From the NCBI RefSeq assembly GCF_036983985.1, contig NZ_JALAHQ010000003.1:538691-602690 (forward strand): DNA of 64,000 nucleotides, given 5' to 3'. Under the pieces are notes generated by a model that saw only the letters and a program-made list of their open reading frames with translations, had not been told where the DNA came from and made no database searches. Of this stretch, positions 44,300-53,115 are shown piece by piece. The translations under genes and the position numbers were made by a program. The DNA is from Alishewanella metallidurans (GTDB lineage: Bacteria; Pseudomonadota; Gammaproteobacteria; Enterobacterales; Alteromonadaceae). Numbering within the stretch: the stretch's first letter is position 1; each line of letters opens with the position of its first letter.

Positions 44300-45922
44300 T
44301 TATTTTGTTTTAACAACCACCGGAAAGTCAATTTGAATTCTAATTCCATGGCCTAAAGTACTTTCAATATTAACTTTACCGTTGAGTGCTTGCGTTACGA
44401 GGTTGTACACTAAATGTAGACCTAAGCCACTGCCGCCTTCCCCGCGTTTAGTGGTAACGAATGGATCGAATATACGTTTCTTAATAGATTCTGGCACACC
44501 TACGCCATTGTCAGAATACACCAGCTGGCAGTTGTTGTTAGTAACTGTTATATCAATAGTTATTTCACCTTGCTCAATATTGTCAAAAGCATGAATCAGG
44601 CTGTTCATTATTAGGTTTATAAGAATTTGATTAATAGGCCCTGGCTTACTGTCTATTACCAGCTCTGCTGCACAGTTAACCACAACCTGATGCTGAGTTT
44701 TTTTCAGGTTAGGCTTAAGTGAAAGTAGCACTTCGTTAATTAATTGCAGCATATTAAACTGGCGTCGGTTTTGGTTAGATTGATCGACAGCAACCTGTTT
44801 AAAGCTGGAAATTAAGCTAGCCGCACGCTCTAAGTTGCGATAAATAATGGCTAAATTTTCTTTACTATCTGCTAAAAATTTAGCTAATTGCGATGACGTG
44901 AGCTTTTTGTCTTCAAACGCTGTTTGAACATCGGTTAGTTTGTCTTGCAGCAAGGTTGATGCGGTAACCCCTAGACCAATCGGCGTGTTTACTTCGTGTG
45001 CGACGCCAGCGACCATCTGACCTAAGCTGGCCATTTTTTCAGTTTCGACAATCTGGCTTTGATACTGATGTAAGGTGGCTAGTGTATTAAGCAACTCTTG
45101 GTTTGATGTTTTAAGTGCGTCGGTACGTAAGGTAATTTTTTGCTCTAAGCTTTGGGTTAATTGCTTATTTTCTTGCTCTGCTTGTTGTAGTTTACTAATT
45201 TGTTGTTCAAAGCGGTCTAACATGATGTTAAATGCGCGGCTAAGTAAATTATATTCATAAATAAAGACTTTGGGCGCGCGCATTTGATAGTCTTTTTCTT
45301 TAGATACCTTTTGCATTACCCGCAGTAAGGTTTCGATCGGCTTGGTGAAGCGACGCTGTAACCGAGAACTGATAAAAAAAGCACTAATAAGCGCGCAAAG
45401 CGCAATCAGTATATCCAGTAAAACGCGAGTTTGAATATATTCGTTTAACTCATCCTGGCTGGCTCTGATGTAGACATAGCCAATAATTTTATCGTCATTT
45501 ATAACGGCTTTGCTTAGTTCTACGTAGTTGTTACTGATAGAGGGCGTGAGAAATTGTTGTACTTTAGTAAATTGAACCGGAAACGGGCCCACGCCATCTC
45601 GATTATAACTAGCAAAAAACTGTAATTGGTCTGACTCTAAATCTTTACTATAAATATGAATGTTGTGCAGAATATCTACTGCTTTGAATGACTTAAGTCG
45701 ATTGTCCTCTGTATCTGTATCAGCTCGTAAAATACTATTTCGGGTGTTAAAAGCAATAATGCTGATATAACCTTGCAGCTGTGCCACTAATCTTTTGCGT
45801 TGTAACTTAACATCTTGTGTTGTGGATATGATCATTGCTAAACATAAGGTTAGGCTGCAGATAAGCATAATTACCCAGATCAGTGCACTTTTAATTGAAG
45901 TGGTTTTATCTATTGCAATCAT
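44300..45922 (-). CDS. Orphan membrane sensor histidine kinase
   Basis: 540 residues. TM1 is at about 12-34, a periplasmic sensor of about 125 residues resembles CHASE-type domains, and TM2 is at about 168-186. A HAMP linker (187-240) and a coiled coil (240-295) follow. The H-box is MVAGVAHEVNTPIG with H309. The ATPase domain has NQILINLIMNSLIHAF, DNGVGVPE and GGSGLGLHLVYNL. The HEVNTP variant is typical of kinases of the HPK4 type. No response regulator is adjacent apart from arcA, which has its own kinase. Ligand and target are unknown. Confidence 0.88.
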   Translation of the reverse strand: MIAIDKTTSIKSALIWVIMLICSLTLCLAMIISTTQDVKLQRKRLVAQLQGYISIIAFNTRNSILRADTDTEDNRLKSFKAVDILHNIHIYSKDLESDQLQFFASYNRDGVGPFPVQFTKVQQFLTPSISNNYVELSKAVINDDKIIGYVYIRASQDELNEYIQTRVLLDILIALCALISAFFISSRLQRRFTKPIETLLRVMQKVSKEKDYQMRAPKVFIYEYNLLSRAFNIMLDRFEQQISKLQQAEQENKQLTQSLEQKITLRTDALKTSNQELLNTLATLHQYQSQIVETEKMASLGQMVAGVAHEVNTPIGLGVTASTLLQDKLTDVQTAFEDKKLTSSQLAKFLADSKENLAIIYRNLERAASLISSFKQVAVDQSNQNRRQFNMLQLINEVLLSLKPNLKKTQHQVVVNCAAELVIDSKPGPINQILINLIMNSLIHAFDNIEQGEITIDITVTNNNCQLVYSDNGVGVPESIKKRIFDPFVTTKRGEGGSGLGLHLVYNLVTQALNGKVNIESTLGHGIRIQIDFPVVVKTK

Positions 45923-46066
45923 TCGCTTATCTCAGTCAATTTTACTAGCATTTGATGCTAGCGATTAATACTGATGTTATGCACATTAATGAAATTTAGC
46001 AAACGGCACTGGAAAAATTAGTAAAGCGGTTTATAGTTGAAACACTTGTTAGTACTAGGACCAATT

Positions 46067-46465
46067 ATGAGTCTGTGGGAACATTATAAAACGAGTGTTT
46101 TTCTTTGCCATCAAACGCTAAGTTGTAACATTGATTTTGCGATTATTAGCGCGCAAAACCCCGGTGGAATTACTGAGCATCCTTATTTAAATTTACGTCG
46201 AGATAAAGAACTTGAGGCCTGCCTTAACCAGCAGAGGTTACCTTATCGTTCTGTTATTGGCAGTGCACCCGATTTTAGTTTTAAAGAGAAAAGCTGGATT
46301 GTGCTGTGTGACAAAGCTATGGCAATTAAACTAGGTAAGCAGTTTGAACAAAATGCTATTTACTGGGTTGAGCAAGGGGAGTTGTTTTTGGTGCCAATAT
46401 TACTGACGCAGCAAATTGAGAGTTTGGGGAGTTTTAGTGCGCGTTTGGTATTGTTAGCGGATTAA
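46067..46465 (+). CDS. DUF3293 domain protein
   Basis: 132 residues. The pattern FAIISAQNPGGI and the later PDFSFKEKSWIVLCDK match DUF3293, a small family of unknown function. ATG 46067 is preceded by AGGA; the TTG at 46037 is less likely. Its stop overlaps the stop of the convergent small secreted protein. Confidence 0.72.
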   Translation: MSLWEHYKTSVFLCHQTLSCNIDFAIISAQNPGGITEHPYLNLRRDKELEACLNQQRLPYRSVIGSAPDFSFKEKSWIVLCDKAMAIKLGKQFEQNAIYWVEQGELFLVPILLTQQIESLGSFSARLVLLAD

Positions 46466-46770
46466 TTGCGCCGCTGTAAGATATTCAACACTGGCTCAAG
46501 CTTATTGCCATAAACAACCTGCATCTGCCGTTTGTTCATATTTAAACGCATTTGTTCTTGCTCAGTTTTCGGTATAATCAGCAGTTCGTTAAAATCGCTA
46601 ACGCATATACATATTACTGCTGGTTTGGGCATGTCGGGCAGTTGCGCCAACCGATATACCAAGTGCGGACACGCTTTTACGCGCTTAGGATTTTGTACAC
46701 AAACTAAACTATCAGCCGCGTTTGCTGAGCTTAAAAAACACACTAACAACACGGCTGCAAGTTTATACAC
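46462..46770 (-). CDS. Small secreted Cys-containing protein of unknown function
   Basis: 102 residues with a clear signal peptide (MYKLAAVLLVCFLSSANA-AD). The mature part of about 84 residues has four cysteines: SLVCVQ, VKACPHL and AVICICV. They could form two disulfides. A basic, Asn/Gln-rich C-terminal half follows. I do not recognise the family. It lies 9 bases after rsmC in the same direction, so it may be the last gene of trmB-rsmC. Confidence 0.65.
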   Translation of the reverse strand: MYKLAAVLLVCFLSSANAADSLVCVQNPKRVKACPHLVYRLAQLPDMPKPAVICICVSDFNELLIIPKTEQEQMRLNMNKRQMQVVYGNKLEPVLNILQRRN

Positions 46771-46779
46771 GTTACTTCC

Positions 46780-47799
46780 TTAGCTTTTCTGACTAGCCTG
46801 ATAAATAGTAAAGCCGTTGGCTTTTGCTTTAACCACTACTTGTTTAAATGATTGTTGTAGCAATTCCATATAGGCCAAATGATTATTAGCCACCAGTGTA
46901 AGACTGCCATTACCGCTTAAACGTGCTGCACTTTGCGCTATAAAGGTTTCTACAATACTGTAGTCGGTTTTAATGCCAGTGTGAAACGGCGGATTACTCA
47001 CAATGTAGTCAAACTGCTTGGGTATGGCAGGTAAACCATCGGCTGCGGTAACTGTACCGGTTAAATTATTGGCCGCTAGGGTTAACTCGGTGGCTTTAAC
47101 TGCCAAGGTACTGATATCAGAGCAAAACAACTCAATTTGTGGATGCTTACGCTTTAACATGGCACCCACTACGCCACAGCCACAGGCGAAGTCAAGTACC
47201 TTGCCGCTGGTCATTTTAGGTAGGTTATCGAGTAATAAGGCCGTGCCTATATCTAATTTGCCATGGTTAAATACGCCCGGTAATGAGTGTATTACTAACT
47301 GTTCACCTGCGGCGGCAACTTTAAAGCTTATTGCGTTAGTCGTGGTTACTTGCTGAAAGTTACCACTTAAGGAAAACCATAAGCAGTGTTTTGCGTTATC
47401 AAGTTTGTTGGCATTTAGCCCTAGTTTTTCTGCATGGCTGCTTAGGCTTTTAATGCCGCCTTTATTGTCACCGGTAACAAAAACTTCGGTTTTGCCAGTA
47501 ATTGCCGCTTTTAACTGAGCAAGCGTATAGGCTAGTTGCTCTTTACTTTTGGGATAAAACAGCACTATAGAGTCAAAAGTAGTATTAAACTCAGGGCTTA
47601 CTTCGGTATACAAACTAACCTCTGGATGAGCCCAGCAAGTTGCTACTGCCGCATCGGTGCTATAGCAGCTGAGGGTTAGCGTATCTGACTTATGCAGTAA
47701 TTCAGTGGCCAAATTATCTGCCATAGGCTCAACGAGTAACACCTTACCGCTTAAATCATTTATATTGCGTAAAACCAGCTGGCTGGCGGTGGTTAGCAT
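46780..47799 (-). CDS. rsmC: 16S rRNA (guanine1207-N2)-methyltransferase
   Basis: 339 residues with the two-domain RsmC layout: a degenerate N-terminal methyltransferase-like domain (about 1-165) and a catalytic domain with SLPGVFNHGKLDIGTALLL, SAM motif VLDFACGCGVVGA and VSNPPFHTG. The NPPF motif is typical of base N-methyltransferases acting on guanine N2. It begins where trmB ends, with zero bases between. Confidence 0.92.
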   Translation of the reverse strand: MLTTASQLVLRNINDLSGKVLLVEPMADNLATELLHKSDTLTLSCYSTDAAVATCWAHPEVSLYTEVSPEFNTTFDSIVLFYPKSKEQLAYTLAQLKAAITGKTEVFVTGDNKGGIKSLSSHAEKLGLNANKLDNAKHCLWFSLSGNFQQVTTTNAISFKVAAAGEQLVIHSLPGVFNHGKLDIGTALLLDNLPKMTSGKVLDFACGCGVVGAMLKRKHPQIELFCSDISTLAVKATELTLAANNLTGTVTAADGLPAIPKQFDYIVSNPPFHTGIKTDYSIVETFIAQSAARLSGNGSLTLVANNHLAYMELLQQSFKQVVVKAKANGFTIYQASQKS

Positions 47800-48522
47800 C
47801 TAGCTTTCCTTCTTAAACATCAAATCCCACACACCATGACCAAGACGCTGACCACGTTGCTCAAATTTTGTTAGTGGCCGATGTTCCGGCCGTGCTACAT
47901 AGGTATTATCGTTAGATAAATTGCTGAAGCCTTCAGCAGTCCGCATTACTTCAAGCATGTGTTCAGCATAGTTTTGCCAATCTGTGGCCATATGAAAAAC
48001 ACCGTTTGGTTTTAGCTTTTTACGCAATAATTGTACAAATTCACTTTGCACAATACGTCTTTTATGATGACGCTTTTTGTGCCAAGGATCTGGAAAAAAC
48101 AGTTGCACGGTATCTAGGCTATTGTCGGCAATAGTGTTAGCTATAACTTCAACCGCATCGTGTTCAAATACTTTTAGGTTTTTTACCTGCTCGTTTACCG
48201 CCTCTGATAAACAAGCACCTACGCCTGGGCGGTGTACTTCAATACCAATAAAATCTTTTTCTGGTGCGGCTTTAGCCATTTGCACTAAAGACTTACCCAT
48301 ACCAAAGCCAATTTCTAGCACCTTTTCACTACTGCGACCAAACACGTCGTCTAGTGCTAACGCTTGTGGTTGATAAGCTAAACCGTAATCTGCCCAGTAG
48401 GTATCCAGCGCATGTTGTTGGCCCTTAGTTAAGCGGCCTTCGCGCAATACAAAAGAGCGGATCTTTCGCATATAGGTATTGCTGTCCGCCTTTTCGTCTT
48501 GCTGCTGGGTACTATCTGTCAT
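47800..48522 (-). CDS. trmB: tRNA (guanine46-N7)-methyltransferase
   Basis: 240 residues with VLEIGFGMGKSLVQMAK, the basic helix VHRPGVGACL, QLFFPDPWHKKRHHKRRIVQ and the C-terminal TKFEQRGQRLGHGVWDL. The start is ATG 48522 with GGAG upstream; the frame extends further into the mutY leader but without support. Forms an RNA-methyltransferase pair with rsmC. Confidence 0.95.
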   Translation of the reverse strand: MTDSTQQQDEKADSNTYMRKIRSFVLREGRLTKGQQHALDTYWADYGLAYQPQALALDDVFGRSSEKVLEIGFGMGKSLVQMAKAAPEKDFIGIEVHRPGVGACLSEAVNEQVKNLKVFEHDAVEVIANTIADNSLDTVQLFFPDPWHKKRHHKRRIVQSEFVQLLRKKLKPNGVFHMATDWQNYAEHMLEVMRTAEGFSNLSNDNTYVARPEHRPLTKFEQRGQRLGHGVWDLMFKKES

Positions 48523-48630
48523 GTGTTGCTCCGCATAATCATCAATGGCCGGCATTATCCTTGTATTGCGAGCTTTGCTCAACTGCGATTATGGTTGGCA
48601 AGCAATTCTATGCTGCTTATACTGCGCGCA

Positions 48631-49731
48631 ATGTTCAATAATAGGCTAATTACGTTGCAGCAACAGGACTCAGTTTGGTTTTCAAATCAGTTGGTTAGCT
48701 GGTATCAGCAGCATGGACGTAAAACTTTGCCATGGCAGTTAGATAAAAGCCCTTATAAAACCTGGTTAAGTGAAGTGATGTTGCAACAAACACAAGTTGC
48801 CACCGTTATTCCTTACTTTGAGCGCTTTATCAGTCAGTTTCCTGATGTTCGTACCTTAGCCGCAGCACCGTTAGATGACGTATTACACTTGTGGACTGGC
48901 CTTGGTTATTACGCTAGAGCGCGAAATTTACATAAGGCCGCCCAACAAATTGTTACTGATTATCAGGGCGAATTCCCGACAGATTTTACTCAGGTTTTGG
49001 CCCTGCCGGGTATTGGACGATCAACTGCAGGCGCTATATTGTCGTTAGCACTTGGTCAGCATTTTGCTATCTTAGATGGCAACTGTAAGCGCGTATTGGC
49101 GCGGTTTTCAGCTGTAGCGGGTTGGCCTGGGCAAAAAGCGGTAGAGCAACAACTGTGGCAATTGGCTGAACAAGTTACACCACAGCAAAATGTGACTGAG
49201 TTTAATCAAGCGATGATGGATTTAGGCGCTAGCCTATGTAGCCGCAGTAAGCCAAACTGTGCGGCGTGCCCGCTGAAGTTGCGCTGCGCTGCAGCATTAA
49301 CTGGTGAACAAACACAATATCCAGGTAAAAAAGCCAAAAAAACGCTACCAGAAAAACAGAGTTTTTGGTTATTAGTGCAACATGATAATAGCGTTCAATT
49401 ACTGCAACGTGCAGCATCTGGCCTGTGGGGAGGTTTATTTGGCTTTCTTGAATTTAGCTCAGGTGCTGAACGTGCGCACTTTATATTGCAACAAGGCTTA
49501 CAATTAGAACATAGCCACGAGTTAGCAGGTTTTCGCCATACGTTTAGTCATTTTCATCTGTGGATCCAGCCGTTACTGATAAAACTGAGTAGTAAGCCCA
49601 CTGCAGTACAGGAGCAATCGGCGCCAACTTGGTTTACAATAGATGCCATTCCTGAGGTTGGTTTGTCGGCACCGGCAAAGCAGCTGTTTCAACAATTGAT
49701 AGCGTTAAACTCGCAGCAAAAGGATAATTAA
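48631..49731 (+). CDS. mutY: A/G-specific adenine glycosylase
   Basis: Removes adenine mispaired with 8-oxoguanine. Visible are WQQHGRKTLPW, the catalytic Glu in SEVMLQQTQV, HhH LPGIGRSTAGA with the Asp in AILDGN, and the 4Fe-4S pattern CX6CX2CX5C (CSRSKPNCAACPLKLRC). A C-terminal NUDIX-like domain recognises 8-oxoG. The start is uncertain: ATG 48631 gives 366 residues but has no ribosome site; a TTG at 48655 and an ATG at 48610 are alternatives. Confidence 0.94.
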   Translation: MFNNRLITLQQQDSVWFSNQLVSWYQQHGRKTLPWQLDKSPYKTWLSEVMLQQTQVATVIPYFERFISQFPDVRTLAAAPLDDVLHLWTGLGYYARARNLHKAAQQIVTDYQGEFPTDFTQVLALPGIGRSTAGAILSLALGQHFAILDGNCKRVLARFSAVAGWPGQKAVEQQLWQLAEQVTPQQNVTEFNQAMMDLGASLCSRSKPNCAACPLKLRCAAALTGEQTQYPGKKAKKTLPEKQSFWLLVQHDNSVQLLQRAASGLWGGLFGFLEFSSGAERAHFILQQGLQLEHSHELAGFRHTFSHFHLWIQPLLIKLSSKPTAVQEQSAPTWFTIDAIPEVGLSAPAKQLFQQLIALNSQQKDN

Positions 49732-49733
49732 CT

Positions 49734-50006
49734 ATGAGCCGTACCGTATTTTGTGAATATTTAAAAAAAGACGCGTCAGGATTAGATTTTCAGTTATATC
49801 CCGGTGATCTTGGCAAGAAAATTTTCAACTCTATTAGCAAGGAGGCTTTTGCACTTTGGCAAGCAAAGCAAATAATGCTGATTAATGAAAAAAAACTAAA
49901 CATGATGAACCCAGAGCATCGCCAATTTTTAGAAAGCCAAATGGAAGCTTTTCTATTTAAAGGCGAAGAGGTTGAAATTGAAGGTTATAAGCCAGTAGAA
50001 AAGTAG
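49734..50006 (+). CDS. yggX: Probable Fe(II)-trafficking protein YggX
   Basis: 90 residues, MSRTVFCEYLKKDASGLDF at the start with the conserved C7, and WQAKQIMLINEKKLNMM in the helix. YggX protects Fe-S enzymes from oxidants. It lies 2 bases after mutY, an association found across gammaproteobacteria and sensible because MutY carries an Fe-S cluster. Confidence 0.96.
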   Translation: MSRTVFCEYLKKDASGLDFQLYPGDLGKKIFNSISKEAFALWQAKQIMLINEKKLNMMNPEHRQFLESQMEAFLFKGEEVEIEGYKPVEK

Positions 50007-50087
50007 TAGCAGCTTAATACTATGCTGGCTAACTGCTAATGTCAGTCTATAGTTCAGATTAGAAAATTTAATAACTAATGAGATGTT

Positions 50088-51023
50088 ATGGCACGTCGTC
50101 TGCCCCCGCTTAATGCATTAAAAGCGTTTGAAACTGCCGCGCGGCATTTAAGTTTTACTAAAGCTGCTGAAGAAATGTATGTTACGCAAGCTGCTATTAG
50201 TCATCAAATTAAAGCGCTGGAAGATCATCTCGGCCTGAAACTTTTTATGCGAAAAAATCGCTCATTATTATTAACCGAAGAAGGCCAAAGCTACTTTCTT
50301 GATATTAAAGAAATATTTTTACAGCTACATGAATCAACTGAAAAGTTACTTGCTCGTGGTGCAAAAGGCTCTTTAACCGTAAGTTTACAACCGAGTTTTG
50401 CTATTCAGTGGCTAGTGCCACGGCTTAATCTATTTAGCGAGCAACATCCTGATATCGACGTGCGAATTAAGGCGGTTGATCTTGACGAAGGTTCGCTGAC
50501 CGATGATGTTGACGTGGCAATTTATTACGGCCGCGGAACATGGCGTAATTTACATGCCGATAAACTGCATACAGAGTACTTGTTGCCAGTATGTTCGCCA
50601 TTGCTGTTAAATAGCAGTAAACCGCTGTCTGAGCCAACTGACTTGCAGCATCATAATTTATTACATGATGGCTCGCGCCGAGCTTGGAAGGCGTGGTTTA
50701 CAACGCAAAACTATAAGCATTTTAACGTTAACCAAGGGCCTATTTTTAGCCACTCGTCTATGGTGTTGCAAGCGGCTATTCATGGCCAAGGCGTAGCACT
50801 GGCGCATAACGTATTAGCTAGGCCAGATATTAATTCTGGCCGATTAATTGTGCCGTTTAACCATGTGTTAATTTCAAAAGATGCCTATTATCTTGTTTGC
50901 CGAGAAAGCCAAACCGAACTGGGTAAAATTACCGCATTTCGTCAATGGATGGTTGCTATGGTAGAAGCAGAGCAAGCGGAATTTGCTGAGCATCAGTTCA
51001 CTAATGCGGTAGTGCTTGACTGA
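50088..51023 (+). CDS. gcvA: LysR-family regulator, GcvA-like
   Basis: 311 residues. The N-terminal HTH is LSFTKAAEEMYVTQAAISHQIKALE (about 23-48), after the GcvA-type start RRLPPLNALKAFETAARH. A periplasmic-binding-like effector domain follows (about 95-295). GcvA regulates the glycine-cleavage operon; assignment rests on similarity and on the downstream ygdD-rlmM genes, which accompany gcvA in E. coli. No gcv operon is in the window. Confidence 0.85.
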   Translation: MARRLPPLNALKAFETAARHLSFTKAAEEMYVTQAAISHQIKALEDHLGLKLFMRKNRSLLLTEEGQSYFLDIKEIFLQLHESTEKLLARGAKGSLTVSLQPSFAIQWLVPRLNLFSEQHPDIDVRIKAVDLDEGSLTDDVDVAIYYGRGTWRNLHADKLHTEYLLPVCSPLLLNSSKPLSEPTDLQHHNLLHDGSRRAWKAWFTTQNYKHFNVNQGPIFSHSSMVLQAAIHGQGVALAHNVLARPDINSGRLIVPFNHVLISKDAYYLVCRESQTELGKITAFRQWMVAMVEAEQAEFAEHQFTNAVVLD

Positions 51024-51027
51024 GATA

Positions 51028-51642
51028 ATGGTAAACAACGCAGTGCAGCCTAAAGCGCGTTTATTGTTAGCGCACGGCGCTGGCGCTGGCGCAAATAGCG
51101 ATTTTATGCAGCTACTGGCTGAACAGTTGGCATTACGGGGTATTGAAGTTTGGCGTTTTAATTTTGCCTATATGCAGCGCATGCTTGATAGTGGTAAACG
51201 TAGTTTGCCAGAAAAGTTACCTGCATTGCAGCAGCAGTATGTTGCACAACTAGCGAAGGTTAATAATGATTTACCACTGTTTATTGGCGGTAAATCGATG
51301 GGCGGTCGGGTGGCTAGTATGCTAACGGCGCAAGCGAAAGTGCAGGGCGTATTTGCCTTTGGTTATCCGTTTCATGCGCCTAAAAAAGACAGCTGGCGCA
51401 CAGAGCACTTTGCCAGATTAGGCTGCCCATTATTTATTGCCCAAGGCGAGCGCGATGTGTTTGGCAGTGCATGCGAATTGCTTGATAAACACTGGGACTA
51501 TGTTCAGATCTATTGGTTAACTGATGGCGACCATGATTTAAAACCTAGAGTAAAAAGCGGTACCACCCACATGCAGTTAATTATTCAAGCCGCGCAATTT
51601 TGTAGCAGGAAAATTGATGAAGTACTTTTGGCAAATAAATAA
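51028..51642 (+). CDS. Small alpha/beta-hydrolase-fold protein (Tex30/KANSL3-like)
   Basis: 204 residues. LLLAHGAGAGANSDFM forms the oxyanion side, GGKSMGGRVASML has the nucleophile Ser (GxSxGG), and LFIAQGERDVFG and DGDHDLKP give the Asp and His. This matches the compact family related to Tex30. The substrate is unknown. ATG 51028 lies just after the gcvA stop; the TTG at 51016 overlaps gcvA. The 3' end overlaps ygdD by 26 bases. Confidence 0.8.
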   Translation: MVNNAVQPKARLLLAHGAGAGANSDFMQLLAEQLALRGIEVWRFNFAYMQRMLDSGKRSLPEKLPALQQQYVAQLAKVNNDLPLFIGGKSMGGRVASMLTAQAKVQGVFAFGYPFHAPKKDSWRTEHFARLGCPLFIAQGERDVFGSACELLDKHWDYVQIYWLTDGDHDLKPRVKSGTTHMQLIIQAAQFCSRKIDEVLLANK

Positions 51643-51991
51643 TAGTGTAACTGCGCTTTATGGTGCGTCTGTTGTTGGTTTAAGTGCCTTGTTAATGCAT
51701 TTGTGGCAGGCCAGTTTAACCGAGCAAAGTGCGGCGCGTGTTGTTAGCGCGCTAGCATTACTCGCATTTCATACCCTAGCGTTGTTGGTGTTAGCCCAGC
51801 AACGTAGTGAAGCTAAGCTAACCAAACTGGTGGCGCTTTTATGGCACCTAGGTTTGTGGTGTTTTGTTTGGACTATACTGGCAGGGGTATTTGCCTTGCC
51901 GTTTTATTATTCGCAGCTGGCGCCTATAGGCGGCCAGTTACTTATAGCTGCCTGGCTGCTACTTGCGGTAACGGCTTGGCGGCGGAGTTAA
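51617..51991 (+). CDS. ygdD: DUF423 membrane protein YgdD
   Basis: 124 residues with four hydrophobic segments. Family features are ALYGASVVGLSALLMHLW at the N-terminus and FYYSQLAPIGGQLLIAAWLLLA near the end. No function is established. ATG 51617 has AGGA upstream, inside the 3' end of the hydrolase gene, which indicates coupled translation. It lies directly before rlmM, as in E. coli. Confidence 0.85.
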   Translation: MKYFWQINNSVTALYGASVVGLSALLMHLWQASLTEQSAARVVSALALLAFHTLALLVLAQQRSEAKLTKLVALLWHLGLWCFVWTILAGVFALPFYYSQLAPIGGQLLIAAWLLLAVTAWRRS

Positions 51992-51992
51992 T

Positions 51993-53075
51993 ATGAGACA
52001 ACTGTTACTATATTGTCGCGCCGGTTTTGAAAAAGAGTGTGCAGCGGAAATTCAAGACAAGGCCGGTTTACACAATGTTTTTGGTTACTGCAAGCTAACC
52101 AGCGATAGTGCTTTTGTTATTTTTGAAGCTTATGACGCTAACAGCCTGGCTGAGTTTTATCGTGATTATGACTTCGAGCAATTTATTTTTATTCGCCAAT
52201 GGAGCTTACTGCAGGCTGAGCTATTAGAGCTACCTGCTGCAGATCGTATTGCTCCGATACTTGAAGCCGTGCTCGCCGCCGAGCTGAGTGGTTGTGGTGA
52301 AATAAGGGTAGAGTATCCAGAGACCAACGACGGGAAAACCCTTTCTACATTAGCGCGTAAATTAACGGTACCTCTGCGCCAAGCACTGCGAAAAGCGGGT
52401 GTTTTGTTACCTAAAGAGCAAAAGCGTGCGCCTGTGTTACATGTGTTTTTATTAACAGGGCAGCAAGGTTATGTGGCGTTATCGTACTCTGAAAATAATA
52501 GCCCATTAGAAAATGGCATTATGCGGCTTAAATTTCCAAATGAAGCACCTAGCCGCAGCACATTAAAATTAGAAGAAGCTTTCTTACAGTTTATACCTAA
52601 GCAAGAGTGGGATCAGCGCCTTTCCGGCGGTATGCGCGCGGTAGATTTAGGGGCAAGCCCAGGCGGTTGGACTTACCAGCTAGTAAAACGCAGCATGATG
52701 GTAACAGCGATAGATAACGGCCCTATGGCAGAATCGCTAATGGAAACCGGTCAGGTGCGGCATTTAATGGTTGATGGTTTTAAATTTGAACCACACAAAA
52801 ATAATGTTTATTGGTTAGTCTGCGACATGATAGAGCAGCCACAACGCGTAGCTGAACGCATTGGTGATTGGTTAGTTAATGGCTGGTGCCAAGAAACTAT
52901 TTTCAACCTTAAATTACCAATGAAAAAACGCTATGAAACCGTAAGCGAAATACTACAGCAGTTGGAGCAGCGTTTGATTGATGCTGGTATTAAATATCGT
53001 TTACAAGCTAAGCATTTGTACCATGACCGTGAAGAGGTTACCGTACATATTCAGAACTTAACTAAACGTTTTTAA
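51993..53075 (+). CDS. rlmM: 23S rRNA (cytidine2498-2'-O)-methyltransferase
   Basis: 360 residues. A THUMP-containing N-terminal part (about 1-180) precedes the Rossmann-fold methyltransferase with MRAVDLGASPGGWTYQLVKR and VCDMIEQP. The late FNLKLPMKKRYE carries the K of the K-D-K-E set. Starts one base after the ygdD stop. Confidence 0.95.
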   Translation: MRQLLLYCRAGFEKECAAEIQDKAGLHNVFGYCKLTSDSAFVIFEAYDANSLAEFYRDYDFEQFIFIRQWSLLQAELLELPAADRIAPILEAVLAAELSGCGEIRVEYPETNDGKTLSTLARKLTVPLRQALRKAGVLLPKEQKRAPVLHVFLLTGQQGYVALSYSENNSPLENGIMRLKFPNEAPSRSTLKLEEAFLQFIPKQEWDQRLSGGMRAVDLGASPGGWTYQLVKRSMMVTAIDNGPMAESLMETGQVRHLMVDGFKFEPHKNNVYWLVCDMIEQPQRVAERIGDWLVNGWCQETIFNLKLPMKKRYETVSEILQQLEQRLIDAGIKYRLQAKHLYHDREEVTVHIQNLTKRF

Positions 53076-53095
53076 TTATCTAGTTAACAGGCTTA

Positions 53096-53115
53096 AGCGC
53101 TGATTACTCAGCGCT
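53096..53115. terminator. Hairpin at convergent gene ends, no T tract
   Basis: AGCGCTGA-TTAC-TCAGCGCT. The stop codon of the minus-strand EEP gene lies in the loop. It could act on both converging transcripts as a 3' end structure. Confidence 0.5.
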
